Shown piece by piece: positions 34,360-47,885 of a DNA stretch of 64,000 nucleotides. The position numbers and the translations under genes were made by a program. Under the pieces are notes generated by a model that was not told the origin of the DNA, made no database searches, and saw only the letters and a list, made by a program, of their open reading frames with translations. Location of the stretch: assembly GCF_041107455.1 (NCBI RefSeq), contig NZ_JBGBPY010000001.1, positions 620,001 through 684,000 on the forward strand, read 5' to 3'. The stretch is from Rhodanobacter humi. GTDB taxonomy: Bacteria > Pseudomonadota > Gammaproteobacteria > Xanthomonadales > Rhodanobacteraceae. Position 1 is the stretch's first letter; each line of letters starts with the position of its first letter.

Positions 34360-34998
34360 TCAGCGGCGATAAGGCGCCAACAGCGCCGGATCATCGAACA
34401 ACCCCGCCGGCAGCAGGTAGCGCGGATCGCGCCCCGCGGCGAGCAGTTCGCGAATGCGGGTGGCGGAAACTTCCAGCGGCGTCACCGCGAGTTCGATCAG
34501 CTTGCCGCAGGGCTGCGCGCGCAGAGGCGCCACGTCGTCCACCCGACGCGCGGCGACTTCCTGCTCCAGTTCCGCAGATCGCATGACCTGCACACCAGGC
34601 CGGCTCAACACGCCGATATGCGCGAAGTCGAACAACTCGCGCCAGCGATTCCAGGTCGACAGGCCCGCAAACGCATCGGCGCCCAGCAGCAGCACCAGCG
34701 GTCGCCCACCCTGCTCCGCGCGCAACTCGCGCAGGGTGTCGATGGTGTACGAGGGCCCATCGCGTTCCAATTCGCGCGCATCCAGCACCAGCCGCGACTG
34801 CCCCGCCAGCGCCGCGCGCAGCATCGCCACCCGCTCGGCGGGAGAGGCTTGCGGCGACGACCGGTGCGGCGGCACGTTCGCCGGCATCAGCCGCACTTCC
34901 GCATCCAGCAACTCCGCCGCTTCCCACGCCACGGTGAGATGGCCGATATGGATGGGATCGAAGGTGCCGCCAAAAACGGCAAGCGGCCGCATGCTCAT
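34360..34998 (-). CDS. nadD: Nicotinate-mononucleotide adenylyltransferase
   Basis: 212 aa. GGTFDPIHIGHLTVAW carries the nucleotidyltransferase (H/T)xGH motif, and VSATRIRELLAAG near the C terminus is the second phosphate-binding motif. It makes deamido-NAD in NAD biosynthesis. ATG 34998 lies 10 nt after holA; ATG 34992 is also possible. rsfS, normally next, is displaced by about 6 kb here. Confidence 0.96.
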   Translation of the reverse strand: MSMRPLAVFGGTFDPIHIGHLTVAWEAAELLDAEVRLMPANVPPHRSSPQASPAERVAMLRAALAGQSRLVLDARELERDGPSYTIDTLRELRAEQGGRPLVLLLGADAFAGLSTWNRWRELFDFAHIGVLSRPGVQVMRSAELEQEVAARRVDDVAPLRAQPCGKLIELAVTPLEVSATRIRELLAAGRDPRYLLPAGLFDDPALLAPYRR

Positions 34999-35008
34999 CT
35001 GCGCAGCC

Positions 35009-36024
35009 CTATGCCAGCGCCCGCGCTGCCCGCGGCTCGGCGATCGCCGCGATCAGCCGCTCGGCCTCGCGCCAGGGCTCGCCCTGTTCGCGACCCTTAG
35101 CGATGCGGTCGATGCGCGCGGCGCGCGCGAGGCAGGCCAGCCAGTGTTCGCGCGGCGCGCGGCGCAGCGCCTTGCGGAACAGTTGTTCGCGCGCGGGCCA
35201 CAGGCGTTCGGCGCGCGCCTGGGCGGCGAGGTCGGACGCGTTGGCGAGGCGCAGCGCGAGCTGCAGCTGGTTCACCAGCCAGCCCATCAAGGCGATCAGC
35301 TCGTCGCCCTCGGCATGCAGCCCGGCGAGGATGCGCAGCGCACGGGCGCCCTCGCCCGCCAGCGCGGCGTCGGCGAGCTTGAACACGTCGTAGCGGGCGC
35401 TGTCGGCGACCAGGTTTTCCATCGCGTCGGCGTCGATGCGGCTGTTGTCGCCGGCGCGCAGCACCACGAGCTTGTCGACTTCCTGGGCAGCGGCGAGCAG
35501 GTTGCCCTCCACGCGCTCGGCCAGCAGGGCCGCGGCGTCGGGCGTGGCGCTGAGGCCGCGCGAGGCGAGCCGCGAGGCTATCCAGGCCGCCCATTCGTTG
35601 GGCCGCGGCGCGTTGAACACCACCATGGTGCCGGCGGCGTCGAGCTTCTTGCTCCAGGCGCCATCGTGCTTGCTGCTCCACTCCATCGCGGTGATCAGCA
35701 GGGTGACGTCGGGCGGTGGATCGGCGCAGAACTCGTTGATCGCCTTGGCGCCATCCACGCCGGGGCGGCCGGTGGGCAGGCGCAGATCGATCAGGCGACG
35801 CGTGGCGAACAGCGACATGCCGGCGGCGGCACGGGCGAGGTCGTCCCAGTCGAAACGCTGCTCGACTTCCAGCACCTCGCGCTCGGTGTAGCCGAGCCGC
35901 TTCGCCTGCGCGCGCAACGCGTCGGCGGCCTCCAGCACCAGCAGTTCCTCGCCCGCGAGCAGGTAGACCGGCGCCAGGCTGTCGCCGGTCAGGGCCTTCT
36001 GCCATTGCGCGGGGGCGAGCGGCA

Positions 36025-36025
<1 letters not shown>
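35009..36025 (-). CDS. holA: DNA polymerase III delta subunit
   Basis: 338 aa (E. coli 343). MPLAPAQWQKALTGDSLAPVYLLAGEELLV opens the protein as in HolA, and the RFDWDDLARAAAGMSLFATRRLIDLRLPTGRPG segment is typical of the clamp-loader delta fold. It opens the beta clamp. Its start overlaps the lptE stop by 1 nt (TGATG), indicating coupling. Confidence 0.95.
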
Positions 36026-40067
<4,042 letters not shown>

Positions 40068-40071
<4 letters not shown>

Positions 40072-41753
40072 GGCTGGCTCCTGTTCGGGTTGGCGGGCGC
40101 CGGCTTCGGTTCGGTCGGCTTCGGATCGGCCTGGCGGCCGCGCAGCAGCGACTCCGGATGGACGCCGAGGTAGTCGGTGAGCACGCGCAGCGAGCGCATC
40201 GTGCGCTGCACTTCCTGCAGCGTGCTGCCCAGGTTCTGCTGCAGCGGCGAGTCGGCGGACAGCGTGTTGTTCGCCGTGCCCAGTGTCTTGCGGGCATCGC
40301 CCAGGGTGCCGTTGAGCGCCGGCAAGGTCTGCCCGTTCACCTGCTTGAGCGTGGCGTCGAGGCTGGCCAGCGAGTCGTTGAGGTGGTTGCCGATCTGGTC
40401 GAACGGGATCTTGTCCAGCTTGCCGACGATGTCGACCATCTGCTCCTGCAGCTTGTCGAAGCTGCCCGGCGCGGTGGGAATCTCCAGCGGCCGCGCGTCG
40501 GGGTCGTAGTTCGCCTTCGCCGCATGCGGCAGGAAATCCAGTGCGATGTAGAGCTGACCGGTGAGCAGGTTGCCGGTGCGCGCCTGCGCGCGCAGGCCGT
40601 GCTCGACCAGCTTGCCCACCATGTGCGAGATATCGGCGTTGTCGCCGTTCTTCCTGGCCAGCGCCACCAGCTTGGCATTCGCCTGACCCAGCCGCTCAGG
40701 GTAGATCACGGCGCCGACAATGAATGGGAAGCGCTGGGTCTTCTCGTCGTAGTCCATGCGGACGGACACGACGTGGCCAAAGTTCATCCCAAGGAACTCC
40801 ACCGGCGCGCCCACCGCGAGCCCGCGCAGCGACTGGTCGAAGCGCATGCGGATGTAATGCGGCTCGCCGTCCGGCGGCGCCATCGCGGTGGCCTCGTCGC
40901 TGAACAGCCGGAAGCTGGCGCCGTCGGCCGCCGGCGTGGCGTCGTGCGGGCCATTCGGGTCCTGGAAGGCCAGGCCGCCGGCCAGCACGGTGGCCAGCGA
41001 CTGTGCGTTGAGCTTGAGCCCGTTCGCGCCCAGCGACACGTCCACGCCGCTGGCATTCCAGAAGCGGGTGTCGGTATCCACGAAGCGGTCGTTGGGACTG
41101 TCGATGAACACCGCGAGCGACACGCCCTTGCCATCCTTGTCCAGCTGATAGGAGACCACCCGCCCCACCTGGATGCGACGGAAGTACACCGGCGAGCCGA
41201 TGTCCAGCGAGCCAAGGTCGTCGGCGTGCAGGGTGTAGCTCTTGCCCGGTTCGCCGTGGGTCACCGCGGGCGGGGTCTCCAGGCCCTTGAACTCGTCCTC
41301 CTCCGCACTGGAATCGCCGGTGTCGGCGCCGATGTAGGCGCCGGAGAACAGCGTGTCCACGCCGGAGACGCCGCCCAGGCCGATGCGGGGGCGCACCACC
41401 CAGTAGCGCGTGCCCGTGGTGGCGAACGCCTTCGCGCTCTTCTCCAGCGCCACCTTCACCAGCACGTGGCTGCGGTCGCCGCTGAGGCGGATCTTGTCAA
41501 CCTTGCCGATCACCACGTCCTTGTACTTCACCGGCGTCTTGCCTGCGGCGAGGCCTTGCGCGCTCTCGAAGCTGATCGTGATGTCGGGGCCGGCCTGCAG
41601 CCAGCTGCTGACCACCAGCGATGCGCCCACGATCGCCGCCAGAACCGGCACCAGCCAGATCAGCGAAGCGTTCGTGCGCCGCTTGCGCAGCACCGGACGC
41701 GGCAGGGCGTCGCCGCTCGCCGATTGCGGTGCGCCGGATTGCTCGTCAGTCAT
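40068..41753 (-). CDS. pqiB: PqiB, MCE-domain intermembrane transport protein
   Basis: 561 aa (E. coli 546). One N-terminal membrane anchor (ASLIWLVPVLAAIVGASLVV) is followed by three MCE/MlaD repeats (ITISFESAQGLAAGKTPVKYKDVVIGKV; SPVYFRRIQVGRVVSYQLD; AVGAPVEFLGMNFGHVVSVR). A C-terminal helical segment (about 460-530) builds the needle. It forms a hexameric lipid tunnel across the periplasm. It overlaps the pqiA2 stop by 8 nt. Confidence 0.95.
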
Positions 41754-42384
41754 CGGAATCTTCCTTGCCGTCCCAGATCAGCCGGGGATCGAAGCACATC
41801 GAGGCGAACATGGTCAGCACCACGGTCAGGCCGAAAAACACCACGCCCGGCAGCGGTTCCACCAGGCTGAAGAAGCCGAAGCGTACCAGCGCGGTGAGCA
41901 GGGCCACCACGAACACGTCCAGCATCGACCAGTAGCCGATCAGCTCCACCAGCCGGTACAGCTGCGCGCGCTGCCGCCGCGCCCAGTTGCTGCCGCGCCG
42001 GCAGGTGACCAGCAGCGTGCCCAGCGCGAGGAACTTCAGCATCGGCACCACGATGCTGGCGCAGAACACGATCACCGCCAGCCCCGGCGAACCCTTCACC
42101 CACAGCTCCACCACGCCGCTGATGATGGTGTTGTCGTCGATGTCGCCCAGGCTCGCCGTGCGCATGATCGGCAGCACGTTGGCGGGGACGTACATCAGGA
42201 ACGCGGCGATCAGCAGCGCCCAGGTGCGCGCGTAGACCGCCGGCTTGCGCCGGTGCAGCACCGAGCCGCAGCGCGGGCAGGCCGGCACGGCATCGCCCTC
42301 GCCGGCGCCGGGCGCGCGGCAGACCTGGCCGCAGACGTGGCAGCCGAGCAGGCCGAGTTCATCGGCGCGCGGTGGGGCGCTCAT
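41746..42384 (-). CDS. pqiA: PqiA-family membrane protein, C-terminal half equivalent
   Basis: 212 aa. A Cys4 zinc-ribbon (LLGCHVCGQVC and PACPRCGSVL) precedes four membrane segments including MYVPANVLPIMRT, IISGVVELW and VELIGYWSMLDVFVVALL, diagnostic of PqiA. It corresponds to the second of the two repeats in the 417-aa E. coli PqiA. Here it is a separate gene whose ATG overlaps the stop of the first half (ATGA). Inner-membrane partner of PqiB. Confidence 0.93.
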   Translation of the reverse strand: MSAPPRADELGLLGCHVCGQVCRAPGAGEGDAVPACPRCGSVLHRRKPAVYARTWALLIAAFLMYVPANVLPIMRTASLGDIDDNTIISGVVELWVKGSPGLAVIVFCASIVVPMLKFLALGTLLVTCRRGSNWARRQRAQLYRLVELIGYWSMLDVFVVALLTALVRFGFFSLVEPLPGVVFFGLTVVLTMFASMCFDPRLIWDGKEDSDD

Positions 42385-43037
42385 GATGCCGCCTCCGCAT
42401 CCTCGTCGCAGGTCTCGTCCCACAGCCGGGTGAGGTCGATGCCGGCGAATACGGTGATCAGCAGCATCAGCACGGCGTAGGCGTAGATGCCCGGGTCGGG
42501 CAGCACGTCGAAGTACAGATGCGCCTTGACGATGGACACCAGCGCGCCCAGCACGAACACCTCGCTCATCGTCCACGGCCCAAAGTGGTGCAGCGCCACC
42601 ATCAGGCGACGGAAGCCCGGCGCGCGGCGGCCGCTGCGAGCGTAGATGAGCAGCCAGCCCAGGGTCAGGATCTTGGCGAGCGGGAACACGTACAGCGTGG
42701 CCGCCGCCAGCACCGCCACCACCTGCGAGTGGTCGAGCCACATCATGTGGATCACGTCCCACAGCGTGGCGGCCACGTACTGGCCGTTCAGGCCCAGCGT
42801 CACGATCGGCCACAGCGTGGCCTGCGCGAACACCACCAGCGCGGTCACTATCAGCGCCAGCATGGTGTCCGCGCGCATGCCGCGGCAGCGCTCCAGCACC
42901 GCGCCGCAGCGCGCGCACTCGGCCATCTCGCCATGCGCCAGCGGGCCACGGCGATGCACGGTGTCGCAGTGTTCGCAGATCAGCAGCCCGTGGGTGGCTG
43001 CATCGGGACCCGCGACGTCGGATGGGGACGCGTCCAT
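42381..43037 (-). CDS. pqiA: PqiA-family membrane protein, N-terminal half equivalent
   Basis: 218 aa from MDASPSDVAGPDAATHG. It has its own zinc-ribbon (LICEHCDTVH and AECARCGAVLE) and four membrane segments with FAQATLWPIVTLGL and GPWTMSEVFVLGALVSIVK, as in PqiA repeat 1. It is the first gene of the pqiA1-pqiA2-pqiB-pqiC operon and is divergent from cnoX. The two halves carry complete domains, so this is a two-gene arrangement and not a frameshift. Confidence 0.92.
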   Translation of the reverse strand: MDASPSDVAGPDAATHGLLICEHCDTVHRRGPLAHGEMAECARCGAVLERCRGMRADTMLALIVTALVVFAQATLWPIVTLGLNGQYVAATLWDVIHMMWLDHSQVVAVLAAATLYVFPLAKILTLGWLLIYARSGRRAPGFRRLMVALHHFGPWTMSEVFVLGALVSIVKAHLYFDVLPDPGIYAYAVLMLLITVFAGIDLTRLWDETCDEDAEAAS

Positions 43038-43156
43038 GCCGCGATTCTCGCAAATCCGGGCGGCCAGCGGATGAAGCGGCGCCGGCACGCCCGATTCCCT
43101 TGATATGCTCGCGTGCGCCCTGATCTGGGGTGTTTCCCCATCTGCCGGAATCCGCC

Positions 43157-44023
43157 GTGACCGACGCCACCCTCGACCACGTCTTCGAAGTCACCGAACA
43201 GAACTTCGAGACCGAGGTCATCAACGCCTCGCTGGACGCCCCGGTACTGGTGGATTTCTGGGCCACCTGGTGCGGCCCGTGCAAGACGCTGGGCCCGCTG
43301 CTGGAGCAGCTGGCCACCGAGTACAAGGGCGCGTTCCGCCTCGGCAAGGTGGACGTGGACAAGAACCAGCAGCTCGCCGCGATGTTCGGCATCCGCAGCG
43401 TGCCCACCGTGGTGCTGGTGAAGGACGGCCAGATCGCCGACGGCTTCGCCGGTGCGCTGCCGCTGGGTCAGTTGCGCGAATTCCTGGCGCGCCACGTGCA
43501 GCCGCTGGATGGGGCCGACGACGAGGCCGAGGAAGTGGCCGCACCCGCCGAGACACCGGAAGCGGCGGTCAACCGGCTGCAGCAGGCGATCGCCGCCGAA
43601 CCCGAGCGCGCCGAACTCAAGCTCGATCTCGCCGTGGCGCTGGCCCAGGCCGGCCACAGCGACGCCGCCGCCACCGAACTCGACACCCTGCCCGCCAACC
43701 TCGCCACCGACGCCCGCGCCGTGCGCGTGCGCCAGCAGCTGGAACTGGCGCGCGCACTGAAGGACGCTCCCGCGCAGGCCGAGCTGGAGCAGCGCATCGC
43801 CACCGATGTCGCCGACTGGCAGGCACGCGACCTGCTCGGCGTGCGCCTGCTGCTGGGCGACGATCCCGCCGCCGGCCTCGAGCAGTTCCTCGCCATCCTC
43901 GAGAAGGCCCGCGACTGGAACGACGGCGCCGCGAAGAAACGCCTGCTCGCCGCCTTCGGCACGCTGGACGACGCCGAGCTGGTCGGCCGCTACCGTCGCC
44001 GCATGGCCTCGCTGCTGTTCTGA
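43157..44023 (+). CDS. cnoX: Thioredoxin-domain co-chaperone CnoX (YbbN)
   Basis: 288 aa from GTG 43157, with GGAA 6 nt upstream; a GTG at 43130 would add 9 residues. The thioredoxin domain has an intact DFWATWCGPCKTL active site, unlike E. coli CnoX, which has lost it. A TPR-like helical C-terminal region follows (EAAVNRLQQAIAAEPERAELKLDLAVALAQAG onward), ending YRRRMASLLF as in YbbN. It protects proteins from oxidation and hands them to DnaK/GroEL. Its stop overlaps the next ATG. Confidence 0.9.
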   Translation: MTDATLDHVFEVTEQNFETEVINASLDAPVLVDFWATWCGPCKTLGPLLEQLATEYKGAFRLGKVDVDKNQQLAAMFGIRSVPTVVLVKDGQIADGFAGALPLGQLREFLARHVQPLDGADDEAEEVAAPAETPEAAVNRLQQAIAAEPERAELKLDLAVALAQAGHSDAAATELDTLPANLATDARAVRVRQQLELARALKDAPAQAELEQRIATDVADWQARDLLGVRLLLGDDPAAGLEQFLAILEKARDWNDGAAKKRLLAAFGTLDDAELVGRYRRRMASLLF

Positions 44024-44475
44024 TGAAGGCATCCACCTTCCGGCGGCTGCTCAACCTGTGGCCACCGTTCCTGGTCAATGCCATCCGCCTGCAATCGCTC
44101 AGCAGCGACTGGTCGGAAGCGAAGGTGGTGCTGCGTCTGCGCCGCCGCAACCGCAACTATGTGCGCAGCCATTTCGGCGGCAACCTGTTCGCCATGGCCG
44201 ACCCGTTCTGGATGCTGCTGGCCATGCACCGGCTGGGCCGCGACTACTACGTGTGGGACCAGGCCGGCACGATCGACTTCGTGGCGCCGGGGCGCGAGGA
44301 CGTCTACGCCCGCTTCCACCTCGACGACGCCACCGTCGCGGAACTGCGCAACGCCGCGGCCGATGGCGGGAAAGTGCTGCGCTGGTTCGAGAACGACATC
44401 GTCACCGCCTCCGGCGAGGTGGTCGCCCGCGTGCGCAAGCAGCTCTACGTGCGCTTGAAGCCCAAGGCGCGCTGA
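44023..44475 (+). CDS. DUF4442 hotdog-fold protein
   Basis: 150 aa, starting within the stop of cnoX (TGATG). LLNLWPPFLVNAIRLQSLSSDW and NYVRSHFGGNLFAMADPFWMLLAM match DUF4442, a family in the thioesterase hotdog superfamily. Function is unproven; an acyl-CoA thioesterase role is possible. Conserved linkage to cnoX is not something I can verify here. Confidence 0.82.
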   Translation: MKASTFRRLLNLWPPFLVNAIRLQSLSSDWSEAKVVLRLRRRNRNYVRSHFGGNLFAMADPFWMLLAMHRLGRDYYVWDQAGTIDFVAPGREDVYARFHLDDATVAELRNAAADGGKVLRWFENDIVTASGEVVARVRKQLYVRLKPKAR

Positions 44476-44485
44476 CTGCACGACT

Positions 44486-44527
44486 CCCCTCTCCCGCTCG
44501 CGGGAGAGGGGCTGGGGGAGAGGGCTC
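44486..44527. repeat. CCCTCTCCC palindrome at a convergent junction
   Basis: cccctctcccgctcgcgggagagggg forms a hairpin, and a further gggggagaggg copy follows. It lies between the convergent DUF4442 gene and the membrane-protein gene, touching the latter's stop at 44526, and may act as a terminator. Confidence 0.65.
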
Positions 44528-45194
44528 ACTCCCGCTCGAAACGAACAATCCCGTCGAGTTGCTCGGCAACCTGCCGCAGGCTGCGCCCGCTCATGTCCTC
44601 GACCATCCGCCGCAGCATGGGCGAGCGCAACGGCCGGCCGGCGAGGTGGTGCGCCAGCCAGACGCATGCACCCATGCCCAGCGCGCCTACGCCCAGCGTC
44701 GCCCAGTACCACGCGGGCGAGCCCCCCGCGTAGATATCCACCCCGGTCAGCTGCACCAGGCCTACCGTCGACACCAGCAACCACAGGAACCACCACGGCA
44801 GGCCCAACGCCAGCGAGCTGCGCACGCGGAAGCGTCGCAATTGCGCCAGCCGCCGCTGCTGCACCAGCACGGGTGCATCGAACAGGTAGATGCGGCTGAG
44901 CAGCAGCAGCTGCGTGGCGCACGACCAGATCGCGGCAACGCCGTAGACATGCAGCACCAGGCCGATCACCAGCAAGTGCGTGACTTGGCGATGGTCCGCC
45001 CAGAAAGAAGCCACCCACACCACGAAGCCCAGCCAGAGCGCCAGCTCCAGTGCCTGCCAGCGCAGCGCCCGGCGCAACGCGGCACGCGCCTGGTCCATCC
45101 GCCGCTCGCGAAAATCCTGGCGCAGCAGCGCTTCCATGCCGTCCTGCCGCAATTCCATTCGCGCCCACAACTGCTTCATCTCATCGAGTTCCAT
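44526..45194 (-). CDS. Uncharacterised four-helix membrane protein coupled to an ECF sigma factor
   Basis: About 222 aa. A charged cytoplasmic N terminus (MKQLWARMELRQDGMEALLRQDFRERRMDQARAAL) leads to four hydrophobic segments (about 50-67, 73-95, 128-150, 162-183) and an amphipathic C terminus (RMVEDMSGRSLRQVAEQLD). ATG 45194 has GGAGG 9 nt upstream, while ATG 45200 overlaps the sigma stop. The position directly after an ECF sigma gene suggests an anti-sigma or signalling role. I do not recognise the family. Confidence 0.75.
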   Translation of the reverse strand: MELDEMKQLWARMELRQDGMEALLRQDFRERRMDQARAALRRALRWQALELALWLGFVVWVASFWADHRQVTHLLVIGLVLHVYGVAAIWSCATQLLLLSRIYLFDAPVLVQQRRLAQLRRFRVRSSLALGLPWWFLWLLVSTVGLVQLTGVDIYAGGSPAWYWATLGVGALGMGACVWLAHHLAGRPLRSPMLRRMVEDMSGRSLRQVAEQLDGIVRFERE

Positions 45195-45196
45195 GG

Positions 45197-45721
45197 TCAT
45201 GCTCCTCCGGTGACGGTCGCGGCGGTCATCCGGCCGCGCAGCTTCTGCTTGATGCGATTGATCTTGGTGGCCACGTTGGTGGCGCTGATGCCGAGTACCT
45301 CGGCGATCTCGGCGTAGCTGCGGTCCTCGAGGTACAACAGGATCAGCGCGCGGTTGAGCGCATCGAGTTCGCCGATGAAAGCGTGCAGCGCATCGATGCG
45401 CTCGTCCGGTTCCGCGGCGGGCTCGCCAGCGATCGTCGCGAGATGTCCTTCGTCCAGCGGCTCGAAGCGCCCGGCCTCGCCGCCCGTGCGGCGCAGATGC
45501 GAGATCGCCACGTTCAGCGCGATGCGGTACAGCCAGGTGCTGAACTTCGCGCGTCGCTCGTCAAAGCTGGCGAAAGAACGCCACAACTGCGCGCCGATCT
45601 CCTGCGCCAGGTCCAGCCGTTCCTCGGCGCTGCGCGCGTAGACGCCGGCCACCTTGAGCACGATGCCCCGGTGTTCGCGCCACAGCGCCTCGAAACGTTG
45701 CTGGTCCGGTTTGCTTCCCAT
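45197..45721 (-). CDS. ECF sigma factor
   Basis: 174 aa from MGSKPDQQRFEALW; ATG 45733 is an alternative. Region 2 (YARSAEERLDLAQEIGAQLWRSFASFDERRAKFSTWLYRIALNVAISHLR) and region 4 (LDALNRALILLYLEDRSYAEIAEVLGISATNVATKINRIKQKLR) are standard. It is divergent from a TehA-like transporter and overlaps a membrane protein gene. It is the third ECF locus in the window, distinct from those at 18.4 and 31 kb. No matching promoter pair was identified. Confidence 0.92.
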   Translation of the reverse strand: MGSKPDQQRFEALWREHRGIVLKVAGVYARSAEERLDLAQEIGAQLWRSFASFDERRAKFSTWLYRIALNVAISHLRRTGGEAGRFEPLDEGHLATIAGEPAAEPDERIDALHAFIGELDALNRALILLYLEDRSYAEIAEVLGISATNVATKINRIKQKLRGRMTAATVTGGA

Positions 45722-45842
45722 GTCGATCCGCATCCCCCGTCGTTGCCAACATGATTCGCACGGGCGCGGAAAAAGTCACACGTCACCGGGCGACGACATG
45801 GCGCTTCCGCATAATCGCCGCAATGGGGCTCCGGAGGGCCGC

Positions 45843-46898
45843 ATGGCGCTGGCCGAAAACCTGCTGATCCGCGTGCGCCGGCTCGATCCGGGCTGCTTCG
45901 CGCTGGTAATGGCCACCGGCATCGTGTCGGTGGATGCCAGCCAGCACGGCCTGCCGCGCGTGGCGCTGGCGCTGTTCGCGTTCAACCTGGTTGCCTACGT
46001 CTGGCTGCTGGCGCTCAGCCTGCTGCGGCTGGCGCGTTTCCGCCACGAGATGGTGACGGATTTCACCGATCCCTCGCGCGGCGCCGGTTTCCTCACCCTG
46101 GCCGCGGCCACCTGCGTGCTGGGCAGCCAGTGCGTGCTGGTGTGGCCGCTGCCCGCGCTGGCGACCGTGCTGGCGGTGGCCGGCGCGCTGCTGTGGATCG
46201 CGCTGATCTACCTGTTCTTCGCCGCCACCATCACCGCGCGCTTCAAGCCCGGCTTCACCCGCAGCATCAACGGCGGCTGGCTGGTGGCGGTGGTGTCCAC
46301 CCAGGCACTGTCGGCACTGGTGACCCTGGTCGCGGCCAGCCGCGCCGATCCCGACCGCCTGCAGTTCGTGGCGCTCAGCCTGTACATGCTGGGTGCGGCG
46401 CTGTACCTGCTCATCATCACCCTGGTGGTGTACCGCATGGTGTTCTTCCCGCTGCGCGCGCGTGAGTTCACCCCGCCGTACTGGATCGACATGGGCGCAC
46501 TGGCGGTGACCACCCTCGCCGGCAGCCTGATCGTGACCCACGCGCCCGCACACGGCGTGCTGACTGAGCTGCTGCCGTTCGTGAAGGGCTTCACCCTGTT
46601 CTTCTGGGCCACCGCCACCTGGTGGATTCCGCTGCTGGTGATCCTGGAAGTGTGGCGCCACGTGTGGCGCCACGTGCCGCTGCGCTACGAGACCGACGAC
46701 TGGGACATCGTGTTCCCGATCGGCATGTACACCGTGGGCACCTACGAACTGGCGCAGGCGCTGCATGCGGATTTCCTGCGCGCGATCCCCGCCGTCGGCA
46801 TCTACGTGAGCCTGGCGGTGTGGCTGCTGGTGGCGCTGATCGGCCTGCGCAAGCTGTATCGCAAGGGGTGGCGGCACGGCGTGCATCCGCCACGCTGA
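45843..46898 (+). CDS. TehA/SLAC1-type TDT-family transporter
   Basis: 351 aa from ATG 45843, with GGAGG 5 nt upstream. About ten hydrophobic segments are visible, with DPGCFALVMATGIVSVDA at the N terminus, a family hallmark of tellurite-resistance/dicarboxylate transporters. FFWATATWWIPLLVILEVWRHV is in the C-terminal half. It likely moves an anion or C4-dicarboxylate, or confers tellurite or sulfite tolerance; substrate unassigned. It is divergent from the third ECF sigma gene. Confidence 0.88.
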   Translation: MALAENLLIRVRRLDPGCFALVMATGIVSVDASQHGLPRVALALFAFNLVAYVWLLALSLLRLARFRHEMVTDFTDPSRGAGFLTLAAATCVLGSQCVLVWPLPALATVLAVAGALLWIALIYLFFAATITARFKPGFTRSINGGWLVAVVSTQALSALVTLVAASRADPDRLQFVALSLYMLGAALYLLIITLVVYRMVFFPLRAREFTPPYWIDMGALAVTTLAGSLIVTHAPAHGVLTELLPFVKGFTLFFWATATWWIPLLVILEVWRHVWRHVPLRYETDDWDIVFPIGMYTVGTYELAQALHADFLRAIPAVGIYVSLAVWLLVALIGLRKLYRKGWRHGVHPPR

Positions 46899-46940
46899 GC
46901 ACTTCCCTACAATGAGGCACCCTTCCCCGCGCGTGCTGCC

Positions 46941-47609
46941 ATGCCTCCCCTCCGCCTCAAACGCTACCTGATCACCGGCCTGCTCACCTTCCTGCCGCTG
47001 TGGGTGACGGTGCTGGTATTCAAGTTCGTGCTGGGCCTCCTGGCCGGCATCGGCGCACCGCTGGTGGCGGCGCTGACGGAAGCGCTGGCGCTGGTGGCAC
47101 CGCACGCCGCCGACACGCTCAACAAGAGTGGACTGGTGTTCGTGCTCGCCCTGCTGCTGACGCTGGGCGGACTGTACGCCGTGGGCTGGCTGGCGAACCG
47201 CGTGATCGGGCGGCGCCTCATCAACACGTTCGATGGGCTGCTGCAGCGCATCCCGCTGGTGCAGACGATCTACGGCGGCACCAAGAAGCTGACGGCGGTG
47301 CTGCAGAACAAGCCCGGCGGCACGCAGCGCGTGGTGCTGGTGGAGTTCCCGCGACCGGGCATGAAGGTGGTGGGCTTCGTCACCCGCACCCTGATCGAGG
47401 AAGGCACCGGCCGCGAGATGGCGGCGGTGTACATCCCCACCACGCCGAACCCCACCGGCGGTTACCTGGAGCTGGTGCCGATGGACGAGCTCACGCCCAC
47501 CGACTGGACGATGGACCAGGCGATGGCCTTCATCATCTCCGGCGGCGCGGTGTCACCGGACACCCTGCCCGCGCCACGCCGCCTGCCCGCCGATGCGGAT
47601 GCGCTGTAG
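46941..47609 (+). CDS. DUF502 membrane protein
   Basis: 222 aa. Two N-terminal membrane segments (LKRYLITGLLTFLPLWVTVLVFKFVL, LVFVLALLLTLGGLYAVGWLA) are followed by a soluble domain with RIPLVQTIYGGTKKLTAVL and VVLVEFPRPGMKVVGFVT, diagnostic of DUF502. Function is unknown. The TAG stop (47607-47609) is part of a REP palindrome. Confidence 0.92.
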   Translation: MPPLRLKRYLITGLLTFLPLWVTVLVFKFVLGLLAGIGAPLVAALTEALALVAPHAADTLNKSGLVFVLALLLTLGGLYAVGWLANRVIGRRLINTFDGLLQRIPLVQTIYGGTKKLTAVLQNKPGGTQRVVLVEFPRPGMKVVGFVTRTLIEEGTGREMAAVYIPTTPNPTGGYLELVPMDELTPTDWTMDQAMAFIISGGAVSPDTLPAPRRLPADADAL

Positions 47610-47659
47610 GAGCGGCTTCAGCCGCGACTTTCCAGAATCGCGGCTGAAGCCGCTCCCAC
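47606..47659. repeat. REP-type palindromic element 3, overlapping the DUF502 stop
   Basis: Arms at 47606-47627 and 47638-47659 (GTAGGAGCGGCTTCAGCCGC and complement) match with one mismatch in 22. The opening GTAGG contains the stop codon of the upstream gene. This GTAGGAGCGGCTTCAG form is a common REP sequence in Xanthomonadales and Pseudomonas. Confidence 0.88.
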
Positions 47660-47885
47660 ATCGGCCCGGAGTTGCTCTGAACACGCAACCGCGCCACGCC
47701 AGACAGTGCACCACGCCTGGCTGGCCCTGATTGCCGGGATCACCCCTGACCTTTGACACTGTGCCGCCCATGACGATAGTCATAGCGTGGCCGGTCACGG
47801 CCGGCGCGGGCAGGCATGCCCGCGACCGACCGGCATGCGCAGAGCACCGCCTCGGCGGCACCACACACCTATGAGAGGGAAGTCC

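Noticed and set aside
41746-43037. Frameshifted pqiA pseudogene
   Set aside because: Both halves have complete zinc-ribbons, membrane segments and proper starts with a 4-nt overlap, so two functional genes are more likely.
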